Below, in pieces: positions 62,616 to 64,000 of a stretch of DNA of 64,000 bases. The notes below the pieces were generated by a model. The model ran no database searches and had not been told where the DNA came from. It saw only the letters and a list, made by a program, of their open reading frames with translations. The translations under genes were made by a program, and so were the position numbers. Location: positions 9,312,501-9,376,500 of the forward strand of contig NC_059541.1 in NCBI RefSeq assembly GCF_905220415.1, read 5' to 3'. Each line of letters opens with the position of its first letter. Positions within the stretch are counted from its first letter, which is position 1. The stretch is from Colias croceus (lineage: Eukaryota > Arthropoda > Insecta > Lepidoptera > Pieridae).

Positions 62616-63695
62616 GTCTTATTCACGGTCCATCTTGACGTACGTCCCGCCAAGGTCATACACCACAGAGTACTTTTGTATATATAGGGTCATACACGAT
62701 GCACGACGCATATTCACGGTCCATCCCCGCTGTACGTCAGCTCAAGGCTGCCAGTGTTGCCACCGAAGTATCAAGCTACCCACCAGAAGAGACCTCTGAA
62801 ACCACCAGAAATCCACTGTGCTGGATGTATAAAGAGTAAATAAATATTTTTAAAAATGTGTTTTTTTGTACTTTTTGCAGTACCTAAGAATTTTTCATTA
62901 TTTTTAAATGAATTATATGAATCCAAACATTCCAAATCTAAATTTATTTCAAGAGCTCATTTTTAATTAATTTTTAATGAAGCTCGGTTTCTCTCTTCCC
63001 GCCACTTCACATTCATGACCGAAAAGACTCTTTCAGTAAATGCTGAAGTGGCGGGAACAGAGAGTATAATATAGCTAATCATTTTTTTTAAACAAACAAA
63101 TTCGTTAGGACATTTTTTTAAAATAAATTGCCATTTTTCTGCAGTGGACTTTTGCATAAAATCTTTGTTATTCAACAATTCGCCTTGGAGTTCTTTTAAA
63201 ATAATAACTTCTGAATATAAACTGTCCATGTGTACTAGGTTGATCCAAAAGTAATGATAATTGGGTATTTCCTGTGTACATGAAAATATAAAATAACTGT
63301 TTCTTGCTTGCTCATGTACTCACTACGTTATCACAAAACTAAACTAACTACTAAGTTATCACAAAAAAATCATATCAATAGGCCACGTTTCCAAGTATTT
63401 ACATTAATTTCTGTTGGCAACACTGATCTGCTGTACAGCAAGCATACAGCAAGCCTATTCACGATCAAGCATGCACGATGCACGACATAGAGTAAAGTAA
63501 TACTGTGATGCACGATGCGCTTGCACGACGTTCGCGGTGGTGGGGATGCTCGCTGGACGAAAAATTCGTCGTGCACATCCAGCAACGTAATAATAATAAT
63601 TATTGACGTACGTCAAGACTATTCACGGTCGTTTTGCGTCGTGCATCGTGTATGACCTTGGCGGGACGTACGTCAAGATGGACCGTGAATACGAC
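62616..63695 (-). mobile_element. DNA-transposon remnant with 43-bp perfect inverted repeats
   Basis: The 43 bases at 62621-62663 (starting ATTCACGGTCCATCTTGACG) recur exactly inverted at 63648-63690. Related subterminal motifs (ATTCACGGTC, GACGTACGTCA, CACGATGCACGACG) are scattered near both ends, some duplicated. A hAT-type transposase C-terminus lies inside. Flanks show no clear 8-bp duplication, so the exact ends are uncertain. At about 1.07 kb it cannot be autonomous. Confidence 0.75.
62963..63229 (-). pseudogene. hAT-family transposase C-terminal dimerisation fragment
   Basis: The 88-residue frame ends with SVPATSAFTERVFSVM and then WREERNRASL. This is the conserved hAT C-terminal (dimerisation) motif, of the form P-A-[ST]-S-A-x-[ST]-E-R-x-F-S followed by R-N-R-L. 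The RNase H-like catalytic part and zinc finger are missing upstream, so only the tail of a transposase is left. It lies inside the inverted-repeat pair, which supports its belonging to that element. Confidence 0.75.
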
Positions 63696-64000
63696 GTTTA
63701 AGACGTTTGACATCGCATGCGTAATTTCTAAAATGGCGGCCAGAAATTGCCTTTCACAAAAAAATTAATTATTCCGCATTCAAGCCATATTTTATCATTC
63801 TGAAAACGACAATTTACTCATTGATATATTATTTCCTATCTTATAAAAATTGATAATATGATTATTAGGTACCAAGAAAGTATAGCTGTTTTACATGTCC
63901 AAAGTTTGCAAACGTGTACTATGGACTAGATTGCAAAAAATAAATGCATTCTCAGTTATAATACAAATAACAAGGACCTATGCTATCCACTTATGTAAAC

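Noticed and set aside
63230..63300. Possible mariner end (AGGTTGATCCAAAAGTAATG)
   Set aside because: It is reminiscent of a mariner terminus, but no matching inverted end or transposase was found nearby.

Overview
This window is nuclear DNA from an insect, almost certainly a moth or butterfly. It is AT-rich with short exons and small introns. Several repeat types carry tails I associate with lepidopteran genomes, and the P450 genes look like the CYP333 group of lepidopteran mitochondrial-clan P450s. Nothing bacterial or viral was seen.

Left third (about 2.4-33.3 kb): four complete cytochrome P450 genes lie head to tail on the + strand. I could splice each one by hand into a single open frame of 10 exons, giving 504, 503, 514 and 505 residues. 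All nine introns sit at equivalent sites in equivalent phase, so the array arose by tandem duplication. Each protein has a basic, mitochondrial-type N-terminus, a proline-rich hinge, an I-helix Gly-x-Asp-Thr, a K-helix ExxR and a heme-cysteine motif. I read them as CYP333B-like from memory of the family. Repeat insertions fill several introns.

Middle (about 33.3-55.6 kb): a long region with no recognisable intact gene. It holds a decayed piggyBac-type transposon, a 505-bp TA-flanked MITE, several SINE-like or non-LTR tails, a near-perfect 50-bp palindrome and a small THAP-like reading frame inside an inverted-repeat pair. A second THAP-like first exon lies on the - strand at 55.7 kb.

Right part (about 56.4-62.5 kb): three housekeeping genes. 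These are the RNA polymerase I/III subunit RPAC2 (+, 100 aa), ribosomal protein S2/uS5 (-, 261 aa) and lysosomal N4-(beta-N-acetylglucosaminyl)-L-asparaginase (-, 340 aa). Both introns of the S2 gene carry what look like related box C/D snoRNAs.

The right edge holds a DNA-transposon remnant with perfect 43-bp inverted repeats around a hAT transposase C-terminus. The P450 array is probably a detoxification or endogenous-substrate cluster acting in mitochondria. The housekeeping genes share no evident pathway with it. I did not find a clearly new biological system. The most useful leads are the paired snoRNAs, the THAP fragments and the divergence inside the P450 array.
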